In this document: positions 35,271 to 43,623 of the stretch, one piece after another
How the letters are laid out: each line of letters begins with the position of its first letter
Position numbering within the stretch: the stretch's first letter is position 1
Assembly: GCA_017551865.1 (NCBI GenBank)
Contig: JAFZKB010000012.1
Span: 1-64,000 of the forward strand
DNA from: Clostridiales bacterium
GTDB lineage: Bacteria; Bacillota; Clostridia; Saccharofermentanales; Saccharofermentanaceae
Direction: 5' to 3'
Length of the DNA stretch: 64,000 nucleotides
The notes under the pieces: model-generated
Told to the model about the DNA's origin: nothing
The model's database searches: none
Seen by the model: only the letters and a program-made list of their open reading frames with translations
Position numbers and translations under genes: made by a program

Positions 35271-36071
35271 ATGGATAAATATGTACAAGAATTACTGGAA
35301 AGAAAAGCAGTTCTCGTGAAAGGAATCTCCTCTGTCAAGAAAACACTTATCAATTCTCCCCAAGGTTCCTTAAGGATAAGCAGCTGTCGCGGGAGAACAT
35401 GCTATTATCACGTAATTGAAGGCGGTGATCCGCATGGTCGTTATATCCCCGTCGAGAATTCTGATCTTGTCACCGATCTCGCCAAGAAAGGTTATGCAAA
35501 GAAGGTCTTCAGCGAGGCGGAATGTGAATTGAAGGCGGTTGAAAGACTCCTTCAGACCATTGAAAAACATGATGCAGAATCCGTCTATTCGAAACTGAGT
35601 CCTGCTCGAAAAGAACTGGTCATGCCCATTCTCCGCGATGAACAGGAGCGGATCCGTTATTGGAGCAGCCAGCCATTCAATGCTTCGACCGACTTTCCCG
35701 AAGAAAAGATCTACGAGACCCGTCGCGGCGAAATGGTCCGTTCTAAATCGGAAGTCATGATCGCCGACATGTATAACGACCTTGGGATCCCCTACCGATA
35801 CGAGTGTGAAGTCAAACTGAAAAACGGCATCGTGAAATATCCTGACTTCACACTGTACCACGCTTCGCGCAGGACCGTATTCTACCATGAACATCTCGGT
35901 CGGCTCGATAAAGAGGACTACCGCGAACGGAATATGAAGAAATTCCGTCTGTACGAAGCAAGTGGTATCTTCATCGGCAAAAATCTCCTGGTCACTTGGG
36001 AATCAGAGAAGTATCCATTTAACATCCAGTCTTTCCGGGAACAGATCAAAGAGCTTTACGGCCTGACTTGA
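35271..36071 (+). CDS. Putative PD-(D/E)XK-superfamily nuclease
   Basis: This 266-aa protein has a helical N-terminal part (residues 1-145) and a C-terminal region with the pattern 'RSKSEVMIADMYNDLGIPYRYECEVKL', 'KYPDFTLYH', 'FYHEHLGRLDKEDYRERNMKKFRLYEASGI'. The glutamate of SE, the PD, and E/K further on fit the core of restriction-like nucleases. I recall similar solo proteins in clostridial genomes without a known role. A GGAGG site precedes the ATG. No methyltransferase or specificity gene is nearby, so a classical restriction system is unlikely. Confidence 0.55.
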   Translation: MDKYVQELLERKAVLVKGISSVKKTLINSPQGSLRISSCRGRTCYYHVIEGGDPHGRYIPVENSDLVTDLAKKGYAKKVFSEAECELKAVERLLQTIEKHDAESVYSKLSPARKELVMPILRDEQERIRYWSSQPFNASTDFPEEKIYETRRGEMVRSKSEVMIADMYNDLGIPYRYECEVKLKNGIVKYPDFTLYHASRRTVFYHEHLGRLDKEDYRERNMKKFRLYEASGIFIGKNLLVTWESEKYPFNIQSFREQIKELYGLT

Positions 36072-36218
36072 TTGCAGAAACATCCTCCCGTTCACTTCGC
36101 GCAGGAGCGAAGTTCTGCTCGAAAAGCACTTTCCACGACAATAAAAGCATAGGAAGCCGAAGGACGACTACAAGACCCCCGTCTTGATTATCTACCGTGA
36201 ACTCACTGCTGTCGACGT

Positions 36219-38681
36219 TTAATTGCCCTGTTTTTTCAGTTCCTCGTCGATCTCTTCGGCGTAACGCACGGTCTCCATCGCATCTCTACAGTACTTGTCC
36301 GCGCCAATGGCGTCCGCATATTCCTGTGTCAGTACCGCGCCTCCGACACAGACCTTCGCCCAGGGCGCCTGTTCACGCAGAAGCTTGATGGTCTCTTCCA
36401 TTGCGGGAACGGTCGTCGTCATGAGGGCCGAAAGGCCGACGATCGGGGCGTGCAGGCGGATGACCTCGTCGACCACCGTCTGTTCCGGCACGTCTTTTCC
36501 GAGGTCGGAAACCGCGAATCCGTAGTTCTCCAAAATGAGTTTGACGATATTCTTTCCGATATCATGGATGTCGCCATGCACGGTCGCAATGACGAACGCG
36601 CAGCGCGAAGATCCTCCGGAAGTCCCGTCGTCACTTGCCGCCATTGCCACCTTTACTTCTTCAAAAGCACTTTTCGCTGCTTCTGCCGCCATAAGGAGCT
36701 GCGGCAGATACACTTTCTTCTTTTCGAAATCCGCACCGACGATATTGAGGGCCGGGATAACTTCCGACTGGATGATCTCAAGCGGCTTTTTGTCCGCGAG
36801 CATCGCCTTGGTCAGTGATCCGGTCTTTTCCTTAAGTCCTCTTACGATCGCTTTCTGAAGCTCTGTGGAAGGACCTTCGCCGGAACCCGAAGAAGCGCTT
36901 TCCGCGCCTGCGGCCGGCGCAGTTCCCGCCGCCGGGGCAACCATCGTCGGCGCCGGCAGATTCTGCGCGTAAGTAATATAGTCCATGCAGTTTTCATCCA
37001 TGTTGTGAAGCGCACGGAAGGCATGGTAGACATTCATCATCTCCTGGGAATACGGGTTCATGATCGCCGCCGAAAGTCCGTCCTGAAGGCACAGGGCGAA
37101 GAAGGTCGACGTGATGATGTTTCTGCTCGGTAGTCCGAAAGAGACATTCGAAATACCCAGTGAAGTATTTACCTTCAGTTCGTGACGGATGCGGTGCACC
37201 GCCTGCATTGTGGCCAGCGCCGCCGTCGTATCTGCGGAGATCGTCATCGCGAGGGGGTCGAAGATAAGATCTTTCTTATCGATGCCATAATCCGCGGCTC
37301 TCTTAATGATCTTCTCGGCGATCGCGACACGCTCCTCGGCCGTATCCGGGATACCGCCCTCGTCGAGCGTCAGGGCGACGACGAAACCGCCATATTTCGC
37401 AACGAGCGGGAAGATCACGCTCATGACTTCTTCTTTTCCGTTGACGGAATTGACCATCGCTTTACCGTTATATGCGCGAAGGCCTGCCTCCATGGCGACC
37501 GGATCGGTCGTATCGAGCTGCAGCGGAAGATCCGTAACTGCCTGAAGCTCACGGACCGCACGAAGCAGGAAAGCCGGCTCGTCGATCTCGGGAAGTCCGA
37601 CATTGACGTCGAGGAGCTGGACTCCCGCGTCCTGCTGTTTCAGGGCTTCGCCGAGGATATAGTCGATATCGTTTTCACGAAGAGCCTGCTGGAAACGCTT
37701 CTTTCCCGTCGGGTTGATGCGCTCGCCGATCAGGATCGGGCTTTCACCGAACTTGACCGCATGCGTGTAGGACGAAACCAGAGACAGGTTCTTTTCCGTA
37801 ACCGGCACCGGCGTAATGGCCTTCGATTTTTCGACCACCGCACGGATATAATCCGGAGTCGTACCGCAGCAGCCGCCGGCGATACGCACGCCCTTTTCCA
37901 GAAGTTTTCCGACAGATTCGGAGAACTCCGGCGGGAATACGTCATAGACGGTCTTTCCGTTTTCGGATCTCGGAAGACCCGCGTTCGGCTTCAAAAGAAC
38001 CGGGACGGAAGCATATTCGAGATATTCTTCCACAACGCCGACGAGCTGGTCCGGTCCGAGCGAGCAGTTCGCGCCGATCGCGTCGGCATGCATGCCCTCG
38101 AGCATCGCGACCATCGCGGCCGGGGACGCGCCCGTCATGAGCTTGCCATCGGCACCGTAGGCATTCGAAACGAACACCGGAAGGTCCGTATTTTCTTTTA
38201 CCGCAAGGAGCGCGGCCTTCGTATCGTAGCTGTCGTTCATGGTCTCGATGAATACGAGATCGACTCCTGCGGCCACGCCGTATTTCACGGTCTTAGTGTA
38301 CATCGCGACCGCATCTTCAAATTCATAATCGCCGTAAGGTTTCAGGAGTTTTCCTAAGGGACCGATGTCGAGCGCGACATACTTTTCCTGCGTGCCGGTG
38401 CTCTGGCGAGCCGCTTCGCGTGCGTTCTTTACCGCCGCCGTAATGAGCTGTTCAAGTTCTTCGTCGTCGAACTTTAAGCCGTTCGCGCCAAACGTATTAC
38501 TTAAGACGACATTCGAACCAGCGTCATAGTAGGACTTCTGGATCCGGATGATCTCCTCCGGATGAGATACGTTCCATCTTTCCGGAAGTTCTCCCGGCTG
38601 AAGGCCCGCCTCCTGCAAAAGCGTACCCATACCACCATCCAGGAACAGGAAATGGTCTTTCATATAGTCGAGAATATGCAT
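36219..38681 (-). CDS. metH: Cobalamin-dependent methionine synthase without reactivation domain
   Basis: This 820-aa protein has three MetH modules. Residues 1-290 bind homocysteine, with zinc ligands in 'GANC' near 205 and 'GGCCGT' near 266. Residues about 310-560 are the pterin-binding barrel ('ERINPTGKKRFQQAL', 'DVNVGLPEIDEPAFLL'). Residues about 600-820 are the cobalamin domain, with 'HGDIHDIGKNI' near 700 supplying the cobalt-ligating histidine. The SAM-binding reactivation domain is absent, which is usual in Clostridia, and is encoded separately at 39658-40326. The enzyme makes methionine from homocysteine and methyl-THF. Confidence 0.95.
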   Translation of the reverse strand: MHILDYMKDHFLFLDGGMGTLLQEAGLQPGELPERWNVSHPEEIIRIQKSYYDAGSNVVLSNTFGANGLKFDDEELEQLITAAVKNAREAARQSTGTQEKYVALDIGPLGKLLKPYGDYEFEDAVAMYTKTVKYGVAAGVDLVFIETMNDSYDTKAALLAVKENTDLPVFVSNAYGADGKLMTGASPAAMVAMLEGMHADAIGANCSLGPDQLVGVVEEYLEYASVPVLLKPNAGLPRSENGKTVYDVFPPEFSESVGKLLEKGVRIAGGCCGTTPDYIRAVVEKSKAITPVPVTEKNLSLVSSYTHAVKFGESPILIGERINPTGKKRFQQALRENDIDYILGEALKQQDAGVQLLDVNVGLPEIDEPAFLLRAVRELQAVTDLPLQLDTTDPVAMEAGLRAYNGKAMVNSVNGKEEVMSVIFPLVAKYGGFVVALTLDEGGIPDTAEERVAIAEKIIKRAADYGIDKKDLIFDPLAMTISADTTAALATMQAVHRIRHELKVNTSLGISNVSFGLPSRNIITSTFFALCLQDGLSAAIMNPYSQEMMNVYHAFRALHNMDENCMDYITYAQNLPAPTMVAPAAGTAPAAGAESASSGSGEGPSTELQKAIVRGLKEKTGSLTKAMLADKKPLEIIQSEVIPALNIVGADFEKKKVYLPQLLMAAEAAKSAFEEVKVAMAASDDGTSGGSSRCAFVIATVHGDIHDIGKNIVKLILENYGFAVSDLGKDVPEQTVVDEVIRLHAPIVGLSALMTTTVPAMEETIKLLREQAPWAKVCVGGAVLTQEYADAIGADKYCRDAMETVRYAEEIDEELKKQGN

Positions 38682-38690
38682 ATCGGATCC

Positions 38691-38715
38691 CCTCGTAAGA
38701 CTAGTCTATGCGAGG
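38691..38715 (-). promoter_or_regulatory. Hairpin overlapping the metH ribosome-binding site
   Basis: On the minus strand CCTCG pairs with CGAGG across a loop that itself contains the palindrome AGACTAGTCT. The 3' arm is part of the metH Shine-Dalgarno stretch (CGAGGGG, ending 10 nt before the ATG), so the hairpin could limit translation initiation. Confidence 0.4.
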
Positions 38716-38854
38716 ATTGTATCACATTTTCCGAAGACGCGCCTATCTTCCCGTCCGGAACACTTTGTATAAAGAAACAGTAAAGTTTTTCTTTCAGTGC
38801 TTTTCGCGCATCCCTCACGCATGCTACTATGACCTTGAGATCGGGGTGGATCGT

Positions 38855-39634
38855 ATGAAGAATTCTAAGTTAAAAGAACTGTTGATCATCATTCCGGCGT
38901 TCCTTATATGGATCGCGGATCTGATCTTTTGTTATTCTCTTTTTGCAGAAGGATACAAATACAGTCTGGGGTACGGCGTGATGCTGACGCCAACGATCAC
39001 CGATGAAGCCGGGACCTCCTTTTCGATACATTATACCTACGAAGGCATCTCTGTTCATGAATACGGTGTCGGAGATCAGATCTCGTTCTGCTCTTTCGGT
39101 CATGGTTATGTGTACATCGGAGATCACGATCTTAAAGTCGATCTGGACAACACGCATATCTTCCATAATGTAAATGGTGCCCGCACGGAAGTCACCCGGC
39201 AGGAGCTTTTCGAGATCATCCGAAATCTTGAAAACGGGGCCCCCGAAAATACCGAGATGATCATGGGCATCGACGACAATGAGTATACTTTAGAACCGCT
39301 GAAGAGCCTCCGTTTCGAAGGCGAGTACGAAGGCGAATTCAGTCTATCGCAGAAATCCCCCGGTATCCCGAAGGAGTATACGAATTACGACGAGTTTGTC
39401 GGAAATATAGAAAGTGATCATCAAAGGAAACTCATTGTGGCATCGATCTTTGTCATTGCCATATATCTCGGTCTTTCAGTACCGATGGTCATTTTCGCCA
39501 TAAAGAAAAAGTACATCGCCCTCTATATCTACCTCGCCTGCGTGCTGGTGTCGGTCTGGGCGATCACATATGGATACAATGATTATTCACATCGTGCCAT
39601 CGGAATTAACTGGTACAACAAAGCTGGCCGATGA
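38855..39634 (+). CDS. Membrane protein of unknown function, 259 aa
   Basis: The protein has one hydrophobic segment at about 9-30, an extracytoplasmic region of about 160 residues with many beta-strand patterns and acidic residues, and two closely spaced membrane helices near 192-212 and 219-240. I recognise no family. The start at 38855 follows GGGGTGG; longer in-frame starts upstream overlap the metH promoter region and are unlikely. It lies alone on the plus strand between metH and the reactivation-domain gene and converges on the latter. Its stop codon lies inside a 23-bp tandem duplication. Confidence 0.65.
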   Translation: MKNSKLKELLIIIPAFLIWIADLIFCYSLFAEGYKYSLGYGVMLTPTITDEAGTSFSIHYTYEGISVHEYGVGDQISFCSFGHGYVYIGDHDLKVDLDNTHIFHNVNGARTEVTRQELFEIIRNLENGAPENTEMIMGIDDNEYTLEPLKSLRFEGEYEGEFSLSQKSPGIPKEYTNYDEFVGNIESDHQRKLIVASIFVIAIYLGLSVPMVIFAIKKKYIALYIYLACVLVSVWAITYGYNDYSHRAIGINWYNKAGR

Positions 39635-39675
39635 TCACTTCGCCGCGATACCGATGATCACTTCGCCGCGATACC
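39630..39675. repeat. 23-bp tandem duplication at a convergent gene junction
   Basis: Two identical 23-bp units (39630-39652 and 39653-39675) carry the 3' end of the MetH-activation gene. The functional minus-strand stop is in the second unit; the plus-strand gene ends in the first. Confidence 0.9.
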
Positions 39676-40326
39676 GATGATCGCCGTGACGCTCTTACTC
39701 GGCGCCATCAGACACGATTCGGAAAGCGTGATGCCGAGTCTTCTTTCGGCATCAAGAAGCGGCAGGAAAACCTTCTGTACTTCGATCGGAAGATCGCCAT
39801 ATCCCGGCGAATAGCGCATGCGGGTCGCACGTCCGATTTCTTCGCAGATCTCCTTGACCTCATCGTTAAAAGCATCGCACAGCGATTCCACTCTCTCGGC
39901 CCCTAATCCCTGGAGCAGAAGCCCCAGCTTCGGGTCCGCCTTTTCATACCGTCTTATCAGGCGGTCGATCCCCGAGCCGATCGTCGCCGCGAAAAGCACC
40001 GCCCTATCGCAGCCTTGAAGATTCTTCCTAAGTTTTTCCGACCTCTGTTCAAAAGGAAAGACCGGAAATCCTTCCTCGTCCCAAGTAAGCGGTACGACCA
40101 CAAAACCCACGCGAAAAGAAAGCGCGCCGTTGATCAGGGACAGTGCTTTTTCCATGGAAGAAGCGAGCTCCGGATCCTTCGCGGCGTTCTCCTGTTCGTA
40201 AACGGGAATGCAGGAATAGCGAAGCCACTCGGTCACATTGAGCGAGGGAGTTTCGTAGTCAAGATACTGCGGGATCGTCTGTTTATCGGAGGCCAGCGCC
40301 TCCCCGATCAGTGCTTTACGGTCCAT
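39658..40326 (-). CDS. Stand-alone MetH reactivation (activation-domain) protein
   Basis: This 222-aa protein corresponds to the C-terminal SAM-binding domain of MetH. The conserved block 'RMRYSPGYGDLPIEVQKVFLPLLD' near 168-192 and 'IGITLSESCLMAPSKSVTAIIGIA' at the end are the family hallmarks. It should reload inactive cob(II)alamin MetH by reductive methylation with SAM. It lies 1 nt after the metF stop, so the two are co-transcribed. It complements the truncated metH at 36219-38681, which is 1 kb away on the same strand but separated by an opposing gene. Confidence 0.88.
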   Translation of the reverse strand: MDRKALIGEALASDKQTIPQYLDYETPSLNVTEWLRYSCIPVYEQENAAKDPELASSMEKALSLINGALSFRVGFVVVPLTWDEEGFPVFPFEQRSEKLRKNLQGCDRAVLFAATIGSGIDRLIRRYEKADPKLGLLLQGLGAERVESLCDAFNDEVKEICEEIGRATRMRYSPGYGDLPIEVQKVFLPLLDAERRLGITLSESCLMAPSKSVTAIIGIAAK

Positions 40327-40327
40327 A

Positions 40328-41221
40328 TTACTGCACGCCGTAGTCTTTCCAGAGAATGTTGGAAAGGTTGTTCATGATGGCCTCGGCCACGTCCGGTTTA
40401 TTCATGGAATACACGTGCACGTTCGTCACGCCGTTGGCATAAAGATCGATGATCTGGTCGGTCGCATAGGCGATGCCGGCCTGCTTCATAGACTCCGGAT
40501 CGGATCCGAAATAATCCACGATTGCCTTAAAGCGCTGCGGCATGAAAGAGCCGCTTAACTTGATCGCCTTTTCGACCTGGATCGCATTCGTGATCGGCAT
40601 GATGCCCGGAACGACCGGGACTGTGATTCCGGCTTCTCTGATCTTGTAGAGGAAGTTATAGAAAAGGTTGTTGTCGAATACCATCTGACTTACAAGGAAG
40701 TCCGCACCGGCATCTACTTTTTCCTTCAGGTGCTTGATATCTTCGTGCTGATTTACGCTCTCGGGATGGATCTCCGGATAGCATGCGCCGCCGATACAGA
40801 AATCGTAACCGCTCTCCTTGATCTCACGGATAAGTTCGACCGCGTGTCGGTAATCCCACTTGCTGCGGTCCGTATTTTCGAGTTCGGGCGTCAGGTCACC
40901 GCGAAGCGCCATGATGTTCTGAAGGCCCATGCTGTGGATCTCTTCGATCTTACTGTGGATCATGTCCTTCGAGCTACTGACGCAGGTCAGGTGCGCCATG
41001 GTCGGCACGCCGTGCTTCTCCTCGATCGTCTTGGCGATGTCGAGTGTAAAACGGCTCGTTCCGCCGCCGGCGCCATATGTCACGCTCATGAAAGCAGGCT
41101 TGTTCTCCGCGATCTTTTCGGTCGTTTCCTTAACGCTCTCGAAAGAAGTTTCCTTCTTCGGCGGGAAAACTTCAAACGACAGAGACATGCTCTTTTTATT
41201 CAGAATATCGATGATCTTCAT
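40328..41221 (-). CDS. metF: 5,10-methylenetetrahydrofolate reductase
   Basis: This 297-aa protein is a typical MetF TIM-barrel flavoprotein: 'LSFEVFPPKKE' at 14-24 including the catalytic glutamate, 'SVTYGAGGGTSRFTLD' near 46, 'HLTCVSSSKD', 'NIMALRGDLT', and 'PGIMPITN' near 206. It reduces methylene-THF to methyl-THF, the methyl donor for MetH. An extended -10 promoter lies just upstream (41257-41262). Immediately upstream of that is the 53-bp-period motif array, which makes metF a candidate for control through it. Confidence 0.95.
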   Translation of the reverse strand: MKIIDILNKKSMSLSFEVFPPKKETSFESVKETTEKIAENKPAFMSVTYGAGGGTSRFTLDIAKTIEEKHGVPTMAHLTCVSSSKDMIHSKIEEIHSMGLQNIMALRGDLTPELENTDRSKWDYRHAVELIREIKESGYDFCIGGACYPEIHPESVNQHEDIKHLKEKVDAGADFLVSQMVFDNNLFYNFLYKIREAGITVPVVPGIMPITNAIQVEKAIKLSGSFMPQRFKAIVDYFGSDPESMKQAGIAYATDQIIDLYANGVTNVHVYSMNKPDVAEAIMNNLSNILWKDYGVQ

Positions 41222-41256
41222 TTCTGACCTCTTCCCCCTCTAATTCATGCGCGCTC

Positions 41257-41262
41257 ATTATA
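41257..41262 (-). promoter_or_regulatory. Extended -10 element of the metF promoter
   Basis: The minus strand reads TGATATAAT, a perfect extended -10, about 36 bp before the metF ATG. No strong -35 is seen. Confidence 0.55.
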
Positions 41263-41312
41263 TCATAGAACAAGTGCCATCTTCACAGGTTTCCACACCA
41301 GGAACCATTTCT

Positions 41313-41577
41313 TTTGTATAAGGATGAAGAAACAACATTTCTTATACAAACAAAATCGAGATCTTTTTGTATAAGACAATTAAAAATGTCCATCTTATAA
41401 CAAAAATCGGCATACCCATTGTTATAAGAGCAGCATTATCGCCATTCTTATAACACATTGGGCTCGAATTATTTGTATAAGATTCTTTCTGTAGCCATTC
41501 TTATAACAAAATGTACTTGGATTGTTGTAATAAGATTCTTCTTTTGCGCAGTTTTATAACAAACTGGAAATTCCATC
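41313..41577. repeat. 53-bp-period array of ten CTTATA(A)CAAA motifs in alternating orientation
   Basis: Left arms (reading TTTGTATAAG or a variant) start at 41313, 41366, 41419, 41472 and 41525. Right arms (CTTATAACAAA or a variant) start at 41341, 41394, 41447, 41500 and 41553. Both series have an exact 53-bp period. Each left/right pair encloses exactly 18 variable bases; about 14 variable bases separate pairs. The enclosed and separating sequences are largely unrelated, so only the motif and the spacing are kept. The array fills the gap between the ABC-F stop (41581) and the metF promoter. No known element matches. Confidence 0.95.
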
Positions 41578-41580
41578 GCT

Positions 41581-43140
41581 TCACAGTTCCACGACCTTCG
41601 TTGCCATCTTCTCCCGGAATCGCACATCGTGCTCCACGATCAGCATCGTCGGCTGATACTCCGTGATGAGCTTTTCGAGCTGAATGCGCGAAAAGACGTC
41701 AACATAGTTCAGCGGTTCGTCCCAGATATACAGGTGCGCCGGCGTCAGCAGGCTCGTCGCGATCAGGACTTTCTTCTTCTGTCCCTCGGAAAAATCCTCG
41801 ATGTTCTTTTCAAACTGCACCTGCTCGAGCGCGAGTTGCCTTAGCACCGCGAGGAAGAGGCTGTAGTCCACCCCGTTTTCAAACGCATGCGTCCGAAGGT
41901 CGCCGTGAAGGTGCGAGGTATCCTGGTTAATGTAGGAGATCTTGAGGTGCGGCGCGGTAAGAAGCGTGCCTCCGATCGAAAAGATCTGTTCCTCATCTTC
42001 TCTGCTCTCTCCCGTTTCAGTTTCTCCGCTCCGATAGCCTGCATCACGGAGGATCGCCTTGATGAGGCTCGTTTTCCCGCAACCGTTTTTCCCCTGCAGG
42101 AAAACCCTCTCGCCATTTCGGATCTCGAAGGTAAGCCCCGTGAATACCGGTCTTTCCGCATCTTTATACTGAAACGACAGATTCCTCGTCTCGACGAGTC
42201 TGTCCTTATAATGCGTCATCGGAGAAAGCCGGAGATCTCGGATCTGTTCGACGTCATTGAGAAGCCCTTCTTTTTCCGCGATCTGTTTTCCCATACGCTG
42301 CTCGAAGACCTTCACACGCGCTTCCATTTTCTTCGTCTTCGAACTAATATACGTGCGCGCGTTTTTCGTTCTGTCATGCTCCTTGATGGGATCATATCCG
42401 ATCTTCGTATTCTCACCCTTCGTCGCCCAGCCCTGGCTCTGCTGCATCGCGCCCTTCAGTCGTCCGATCTCCTTCAAGTGCTTCTCATTTTCCGCCCGGG
42501 CGAATGCATCCGCGCGCTCCTTATTGTCCCACCAGGAGCTGAAATTTCCGCTCTGCACATCGATCGAAGTTTTTTGAATGACAAGCACATGATCGACACA
42601 GGCATCGAGAAGATCTCTGTCGTGCGACACGAGAATGAATCCCTTCTTTTTCGCAAGATAGGATTTCACGAGCTCCCGAGCCTCCTGATCGAGGTGGTTC
42701 GTCGGCTCGTCGATGAGAAGAAAATCATTCTCCCCGGCGAAAAGAACCGCCAGCATGACTTTCGTTTTCTCGCCGAAGCTCAGCGTCCGAAGCGGCCGGT
42801 AAAGAAGCTCCGCGTCCACAGAAAGATCTGCGATCTCACACATGACGCGCCAGTTCTCCACGCCCGGTTTCCATTGTTCCATCAGTTCATCCGCCGTCCG
42901 GCCGAGATCCTCGGCATCGATCCTGTACGGGAAATAGTCGCACCGTACATCGCAGCTGATGGATCCGCTATATTCATATTTTCCTAAAAGGAGATTCAGA
43001 AATGTCGTCTTTCCTTTTCCGTTTCTCCCGATAAACCCCAGTTTCCAGGAAGTGTCGAGCGTAAACGAAACGTGTTCGAAGATCGGGTCGAAGCTGCTTT
43101 CGTAGGAGAAAGACAGATCATTTACTTTCAATTGTGCCAT
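41581..43140 (-). CDS. ABC-F ATPase, Lsa-like (probable ribosomal antibiotic-protection protein)
   Basis: This 519-aa protein has two ABC domains and no membrane segments. Domain 1 has Walker A GRNGKGKTT at about 38-46, signature LSFGEK near 120 and Walker B 'FLLIDEPTNHLD'. Domain 2 has GKNGCGKTS near 343, signature FSEGQKKK near 452 and 'WDEPLNYVD'. The inter-domain linker (about 205-290) is long and charged, as in antibiotic-resistance ABC-F proteins. 'LDTSWKLGFIGRNGKGKTTFLNLL' and the linker resemble the Lsa group, which confers lincosamide, streptogramin A or pleuromutilin resistance. The leader peptide and terminator upstream support drug-induced expression. The precise drug range cannot be read from sequence. 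Confidence 0.82.
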   Translation of the reverse strand: MAQLKVNDLSFSYESSFDPIFEHVSFTLDTSWKLGFIGRNGKGKTTFLNLLLGKYEYSGSISCDVRCDYFPYRIDAEDLGRTADELMEQWKPGVENWRVMCEIADLSVDAELLYRPLRTLSFGEKTKVMLAVLFAGENDFLLIDEPTNHLDQEARELVKSYLAKKKGFILVSHDRDLLDACVDHVLVIQKTSIDVQSGNFSSWWDNKERADAFARAENEKHLKEIGRLKGAMQQSQGWATKGENTKIGYDPIKEHDRTKNARTYISSKTKKMEARVKVFEQRMGKQIAEKEGLLNDVEQIRDLRLSPMTHYKDRLVETRNLSFQYKDAERPVFTGLTFEIRNGERVFLQGKNGCGKTSLIKAILRDAGYRSGETETGESREDEEQIFSIGGTLLTAPHLKISYINQDTSHLHGDLRTHAFENGVDYSLFLAVLRQLALEQVQFEKNIEDFSEGQKKKVLIATSLLTPAHLYIWDEPLNYVDVFSRIQLEKLITEYQPTMLIVEHDVRFREKMATKVVEL

Positions 43141-43161
43141 AGTAGTCCTCTTTCTGCCCGA

Positions 43162-43196
43162 AACAAAAAGTCCGTTCCCGCATACGCAAAAACAGA
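43162..43196 (-). terminator. Attenuator terminator in the ABC-F leader
   Basis: On the minus strand a 14-bp stem with several G-T pairs (AGTCTGTTTTTGCG with TGCGGGAACGGACT) is followed by TTTTTGTTT. It sits 22 nt before the ABC-F start and directly after a short upstream frame, so it must stop transcripts before the gene unless read through. Confidence 0.75.
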
Positions 43197-43207
43197 CTCA
43201 CACGATC

Positions 43208-43321
43208 CTACAATTCTTTTCGAAAGAGAATAGGCGTAACGACGCGATGATTCCATGAAAGCGCACAAGGGACGACCTCTGCCGGGTCTTTTCCATAAAT
43301 TGTGTATCCTTCAACGATCAT
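43208..43321 (-). CDS. Candidate 37-aa leader peptide of the ABC-F gene
   Basis: ATG at 43321 opens a 37-codon frame (MIVEGYTIYGKDPAEV..., ending LFRKEL) that stops 12 nt before the attenuator stem. A weak purine-rich ribosome site (GAGAAAG) precedes it. The position, immediately upstream of a terminator and an ABC-F gene, is that of leader peptides on which drug-stalled ribosomes control read-through. Composition is plausible for a real peptide, but no homologue is known to me. Confidence 0.45.
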   Translation of the reverse strand: MIVEGYTIYGKDPAEVVPCALSWNHRVVTPILFRKEL

Positions 43322-43623
43322 CACTTTCTCATCGGTCTACCTAAATCGCGGACTCCGCGCTCCTTCTTTAAAACTTGAAGATTTCTGCGGCAAAAGATCC
43401 GCACGCGCTCTTCTTTTCTGATACTAACATGCCGGAGTTCTCTTGGCAAGGCGTGTATACTATGAGGCTTATCCGGTGAAAAATGATTTAATCTGTCCGT
43501 AACCTGACCCTCACGCTTATGAAATCCCGGCTCCCTATAATGGTAAATGAGGGAGAAGCCGCTTTTACCTGAGATGGTCGAAATTACATCCATCTCCGAG
43601 CACCGCCTATGGAGAGAAAAATT
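43322..43623. other. Intergenic region between divergent ABC-F and lipoprotein genes
   Basis: The region should hold promoters for both genes. On the plus strand a TATAAT (43536-43541) and an extended TGTATACT (43454-43461) are visible without good -35 elements. A 90-codon minus-strand frame (43321-43593) has no ribosome site and I do not annotate it. Confidence 0.4.

Noticed and set aside
37182-38357. 391-codon plus-strand frame inside metH
   Set aside because: Antisense to a well-conserved enzyme; translation shows no family features.
41313-41577. Motif array as CRISPR or type III toxin-antitoxin repeats
   Set aside because: Motifs are only 10-11 bp and alternate in orientation; no cas or toxin gene is adjacent, and the filler between motifs is not conserved as antitoxin repeats would be.
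43321-43593. 90-codon minus-strand frame upstream of the ABC-F leader
   Set aside because: No ribosome site and a basic, low-quality sequence; the 37-codon frame next to the attenuator is the better candidate.
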